Part shown: in pieces, positions 60,005 to 64,000 of the stretch
How positions within the stretch are numbered: the first letter of the stretch is position 1
How the letters are laid out: each line of letters opens with the position of its first letter
Origin: Streptomyces rubrogriseus
GTDB lineage: Bacteria > Actinomycetota > Actinomycetes > Streptomycetales > Streptomycetaceae
Direction of reading: 5' to 3'
Length of the DNA: 64,000 nt
Assembly: GCF_027947575.1 (NCBI RefSeq)
Contig: NZ_CP116256.1
Location: 4,340,001 to 4,404,000 of the forward strand
Notes under the pieces: generated by a model
Seen by the model: only the letters and a program-made list of their open reading frames with translations
The model's database searches: none
What the model was told of the DNA's origin: nothing
Made by a program: the position numbers and the translations under genes

Positions 60005-62704
60005 TCATCTCCGTCCGGAGATGCCGGTGGCCGCCAAGTCGCGCCGTGAGCAGAGCCCCAGCTTGGCGAACACGTTGGATAGGTGATGCCCGACGGTGCG
60101 GTCGCTGATCCGCAGACGAGCCCCGATCTCCCGGTTGGTCAGATCGCCGGCGGCAAGCTGGGCCACCCGGCGTTCCTGTGCCGTCAGCGTTGCCATGCCC
60201 GTGCCGGCGGCAGTGTTACGGCGTGCGGGTGCCATGATCAGACGCTGCTCACGCCGGGCCCGCTCGAGCATCGGGTGCGCTCCCAGTGCGTGGAACGTCT
60301 CGGCAGCGGCGTCGAGCTGCTGGCGGGCGTCTCGGCGCCGCCGCTGTCGCCGCAACCACTCGCCGTAGAGCAGCCGGGCCCGTGCGTGGTCGAACGGGCG
60401 CCGGGACGCACCGGGCACGTCCAGCGCCGCCCGGTAGGACCGTTCGGCGGCGGGTTCGTCCAGCAGTGCGCGTGCCAGGTGTGCTGTGAATCTCGCCCAG
60501 TGCGCGCCGGTGCGCCGTACCCAGGCGTCGAGCGCCTCGGCGCGGCGCTGGCCGATCTCCGGCCGCCGCGCGTGCACGGCGGCCTCGATCGTGTCCAGGC
60601 TTGCCAGCAGAGCGACGATCGGATGTGCTGCCTCGTGCCCGTGCTCGTCCAAGCGGGCGAGCAGGTCGAGTGCAGCATCGGCGCGACCGGCCGCCAGAGC
60701 GGCCATTCCACGGTTCCAGTGGGCCGAGGCGCTGACCGCACGGTCGCGGCGCGGCCCGGCCAGCTGCAGGGTCCGAACGGTCAGATTGTCGACGCTGCGG
60801 CCGTCACCGCGGGCGGCGGCGAGCCATCCGAGGCAGTTCCGGCACTCCGCAGCGATGTGCTCGGCACCGATCCGCTCGGCCGACGCGAGCCCCTCGGCCG
60901 CGGCGTCCTCCGCAGCGCCCCACCGGCCCGCGGCGATGTCGAGTCGCGCGATCCGAGCCAGCGCCGCAGCAAGCGAGGTGCCATCGGCGTGACGGCGGTG
61001 CCTGCGGACAAGGGCGTGCACGGCATCGGCGAGTGGCTCGTCGAGGCCCCACACCAGTCCGAGCGGCGACGCTGGGAGCAGCTGCGACTCCACCCGGGAG
61101 ATGTGCGCCATGACGTCACCGAGTTCTGCCGACGACGCTGCCTGTGCCGGGTCCGTCGCCGGCCCCCACCACGTCCGGACGATCGGGAGGACGTCGGGCA
61201 GCCCAGGGGTCGTCAGCCCCGCGAGACGAGTGAGGGTCTCGCCGACGAGGTCGTCGCGGGCCGCGGACCATCCCGCGTGCAGGGCAGCGGCGCCGAGCTC
61301 CACTCTCATGCGCGGATCGTCGAACGCGGCGATGTCGCGACTGATCGATCGGTGGGCTCGTTCCAGAGACCCCTCGGCGAGTTCGAGTACCCCGCGCAGG
61401 CCGCGGCTGGCGCGGGTGGTCAGGACCTCGTCGGTCAGGCTCCGGGCATCGGCCAGCAGCCGACGCGCCATCGTGGCGTCGCCGCCGTGCCAGGCGGCCA
61501 CGGCCGCGCGGGCGAGCCTGCGGGTCGCAGCGGCCGGGTCGGCGGACAGTTCGGCGGCCCGCCGCAGGATCGGTACCGCGCCGGCGCCCGAGGGCACCGT
61601 CTGCTCGAGCAGCCCGGCGATCTCCTCGTCGACGTCGTGAACGGTCGCGGCCCGGTGCCAGACATGCCCGCGACTGCCCGGGGGAAGAGCGGCGGCCAGG
61701 GTCCGGTGGGCGTTCCTGCGTTCAGACGGGGAGGCGCTCGCGTAGACAGCGGCCCGGACCACCGGGTGCCGTAGCGCAGGCCGGTCGGGCGTCCCGGCGA
61801 GCAGGCCCGACCAGGTCGTCTCCTCCCAGACCGGCTCCTCGGCGTCGCGGGAACGTGCTGACCGTGCGAGCGTGAGCTGGTCACCGTCGGCACGAGCCGC
61901 GGCCATGAGCACGACGAACTCGCGTGCCGGGGTCGGCATGGTCTGCAGGCGCTCGGCGAAGGCCTTACGCAGCCGGGGCCCCACGGGCACCGTGTCGGCG
62001 GCAAGATCGTCGATTGGTATAGGCAGCTCGTGCAGTGCCAGCGGGTTGCCCCCACCTGCTTTCACCGCGCGGGTGATCTCGGGGCCGTCGAGGCCGGGGT
62101 GAGCGGCGGCGACCAGTTGGGCGGCGTGGTCGTCAGCGAGAGGACTCACCGCGAGCGGATCGACCCCCTCCCACGATCCGTCGGCGGGCACGTCGTGGCC
62201 GGCGACGAGGACCACCACCGGATCGGTCCCCACCCGCCGGGCGACGAATCCGAGCACGAACTCGGTCTCCGCGTCGAGCCGGTGTGCGTCGTCCACGACG
62301 ATCAGGAGCGGGCGGTCGACTGCCAGCGTCGACAACAGGGACAGGACCGCCACGGCGGTGAGTGACCGGCCCGCTCCGGTGACCTCGCCCGCGAGCACGC
62401 CTCGCAACGCTGCCGCCTGGGACACCGGAAGAGTCGCGATCAGGTGCTCGACCGGCCGGAGTAGCGTGTCCAGGCCGGCGAAGGGGGTCCCGGACTCGCA
62501 CCGTGCGGGCTGTACCGCCAGCGGGGCGAAATCGGGAGACGCCGCGGTGACGTGGTCGAGAAGTGCGGTCTTGCCGATGCCCGGCTCACCCCAGAGCACC
62601 AGGGCGCCACCGGAGCCACGGCGGGCTCGGTCGAGCACCTCGGTCACGGCAGCGATCTCTGCCTGTCGTCCGACGAGCGGAGCCGGAGCACCGGTTGCCC
62701 TCAT
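60005..62704 (-). CDS. LAL-type (MalT-like) LuxR family regulator
   Basis: A full-length 899-residue STAND regulator. Walker A GEPGIGKT at residues 39-46, Walker B LLIVVDDAH near 135, GGGNPLALHELPIPIDDL near 218, a long helical TPR-like sensor region (RDIAAFDDPRMRVELGAAAL, AAGRWGAAEDAAAEGLASAE, HWNRGMAALAAGRADAALDL), and a C-terminal LuxR HTH (LTAQERRVAQLAAGDLTNRE, LRISDRTVGHHLSNVFAKLG). It is a clear paralogue of the repeat-disrupted gene at 39904. The ATG overlaps the TGA of a truncated LLM gene, just as in that operon. It probably activates a secondary-metabolic or flavoenzyme operon on binding ATP and an inducer. Confidence 0.95.
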   Translation of the reverse strand: MRATGAPAPLVGRQAEIAAVTEVLDRARRGSGGALVLWGEPGIGKTALLDHVTAASPDFAPLAVQPARCESGTPFAGLDTLLRPVEHLIATLPVSQAAALRGVLAGEVTGAGRSLTAVAVLSLLSTLAVDRPLLIVVDDAHRLDAETEFVLGFVARRVGTDPVVVLVAGHDVPADGSWEGVDPLAVSPLADDHAAQLVAAAHPGLDGPEITRAVKAGGGNPLALHELPIPIDDLAADTVPVGPRLRKAFAERLQTMPTPAREFVVLMAAARADGDQLTLARSARSRDAEEPVWEETTWSGLLAGTPDRPALRHPVVRAAVYASASPSERRNAHRTLAAALPPGSRGHVWHRAATVHDVDEEIAGLLEQTVPSGAGAVPILRRAAELSADPAAATRRLARAAVAAWHGGDATMARRLLADARSLTDEVLTTRASRGLRGVLELAEGSLERAHRSISRDIAAFDDPRMRVELGAAALHAGWSAARDDLVGETLTRLAGLTTPGLPDVLPIVRTWWGPATDPAQAASSAELGDVMAHISRVESQLLPASPLGLVWGLDEPLADAVHALVRRHRRHADGTSLAAALARIARLDIAAGRWGAAEDAAAEGLASAERIGAEHIAAECRNCLGWLAAARGDGRSVDNLTVRTLQLAGPRRDRAVSASAHWNRGMAALAAGRADAALDLLARLDEHGHEAAHPIVALLASLDTIEAAVHARRPEIGQRRAEALDAWVRRTGAHWARFTAHLARALLDEPAAERSYRAALDVPGASRRPFDHARARLLYGEWLRRQRRRRDARQQLDAAAETFHALGAHPMLERARREQRLIMAPARRNTAAGTGMATLTAQERRVAQLAAGDLTNREIGARLRISDRTVGHHLSNVFAKLGLCSRRDLAATGISGRR

Positions 62705-62860
62705 CGCGTCCTCTCAGCCGTGACCATCTTCCGGCCCCAGAGGTCCGTGCCGTACCGTCCGAGGTCGGCGGGATCGTCCGACGCCCCGACGAGGACGCCG
62801 ACCCCGTGCACGAGCGCGATGCCGGTGAGCCCCGCTCGGATCCTGATGAGCGCATCCTCG
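62701..62860 (-). pseudogene. LLM-class monooxygenase, C-terminal fragment
   Basis: The last 40-50 residues (IALVHGVGVLVGASDDPADL, GRYGTDLWGRKMVTAERTR) align with the end of the luciferase-like gene at 42740 (ASDDPADLNLFG). Upstream the similarity stops. The TGA overlaps the LAL start (ATGA), so a coupled LLM-LAL pair once existed here. Confidence 0.7.
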
Positions 62861-63173
62861 GGCCGCTGCTGTGGCAGTGCCACCCCACCGAGCCGGGTCC
62901 CGTTCGGTGGTGCCGACCTGACCGTGAATGGTGTGCGCATGCTCAGCGGCCTGCCGCAGGTGCTTCTAGGCCCGCAGACCACGGGCCCGATTACCTTGAC
63001 CGATGGCCCCGCTGCCGCGGGTAGGGTCGGGTCCCGTTCGTCGTTCGTCGATGACGAGCTTGCGCATCGAGCACGCCGAACCGCTGCCAGGGCACGGGCA
63101 GCGTATGGACGAGGCGCTCGCCGCGGGCGCACGCCGAGGTCGGCGCGGCGGGGCGAGGCGCCGGTGGCCGTGG
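62861..63173. other. Stretch without an assignable gene
   Basis: Between the LLM fragment and the hydrolase stop the frames are Arg/Ala-rich on both strands. No domain is recognised; it probably replaced the front of the LLM gene. Confidence 0.4.

Positions 63174-64000
<827 letters not shown>

Overview
The window is very GC-rich actinomycete DNA, almost certainly from a Streptomyces or close relative. Evidence is the strong third-position GC bias, the GTG and TTG starts, paired NarL-type two-component genes and large MalT-like (LAL) LuxR regulators. The many decayed insertion sequences and a broken copy of a gene resembling Streptomyces telomere-associated (Tap-like) proteins suggest an accessory arm of a linear chromosome or a linear plasmid. 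I see no rRNA, tRNA, CRISPR array or replication origin.

Layout. 1-5.8 kb: the end of an MFS exporter, a TusA-like protein, a VOC protein, an SDR with its divergent TetR regulator, a dead Mrr-type restriction gene and a GNAT acetyltransferase. 5.9-10.9 kb: two damaged IS5-type copies, unassigned fragments, a membrane protein with a YLRPF motif and a helicase-associated-repeat protein lacking its helicase core. 10.9-18.6 kb: a LysR / class A beta-lactamase-like pair, a Tat-exported metallo-hydrolase, a DNA ligase pseudogene split by an ADP-ribosylglycohydrolase gene, and a membrane protein / histidine kinase / response regulator operon. 18.6-25.6 kb: IS481, IS5 and IS21 remnants around an SDR/TetR pair, a lipoprotein and a cargo-like gene sitting between IS ends.

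25.6-34 kb: a MarR regulator faces a run of seven metabolic genes: aldo/keto reductase, two Gfo/Idh/MocA dehydrogenases, zinc alcohol dehydrogenase, MBL hydrolase, quinone oxidoreductase and alpha/beta hydrolase. Two palindromes that share one 12-bp core lie in the divergent promoter, so this looks like an inducible oxidative pathway for an unknown substrate. 34-37.7 kb is a scrap region of IS5, IS3 and IS21 pieces plus a frameshifted SDR.

37.7-48.9 kb: an ABM-domain membrane protein and an aldehyde dehydrogenase, then a translationally coupled operon of a luciferase-like/FAD-oxidase fusion, a second luciferase-like monooxygenase and a LAL regulator. That regulator carries ten tandem copies of an 8-bp unit inside its ATPase domain. 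In the present sequence this puts the gene out of frame; loss of one unit would reopen it. It therefore looks like a phase-variable switch and is the most striking feature here. A divergent HxlR gene, two quinone oxidoreductases and an ArsR gene follow.

48.9-64 kb: a truncated NmrA-like gene, a dead IS5 copy, and a CubicO hydrolase / PPOX module bracketed by 57-nt direct repeats. Next come a possible LURP-one-like protein, a second two-component pair whose kinase is fused to an extra membrane domain, a frameshifted unknown gene, the Tap-like remnant and another transposase scrap. The window closes with an intact paralogue of the LAL regulator still joined to the tail of a lost luciferase-like gene, and an alpha/beta hydrolase cut by the window edge. 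All functions are inferred from reading the sequence; no searches were run.
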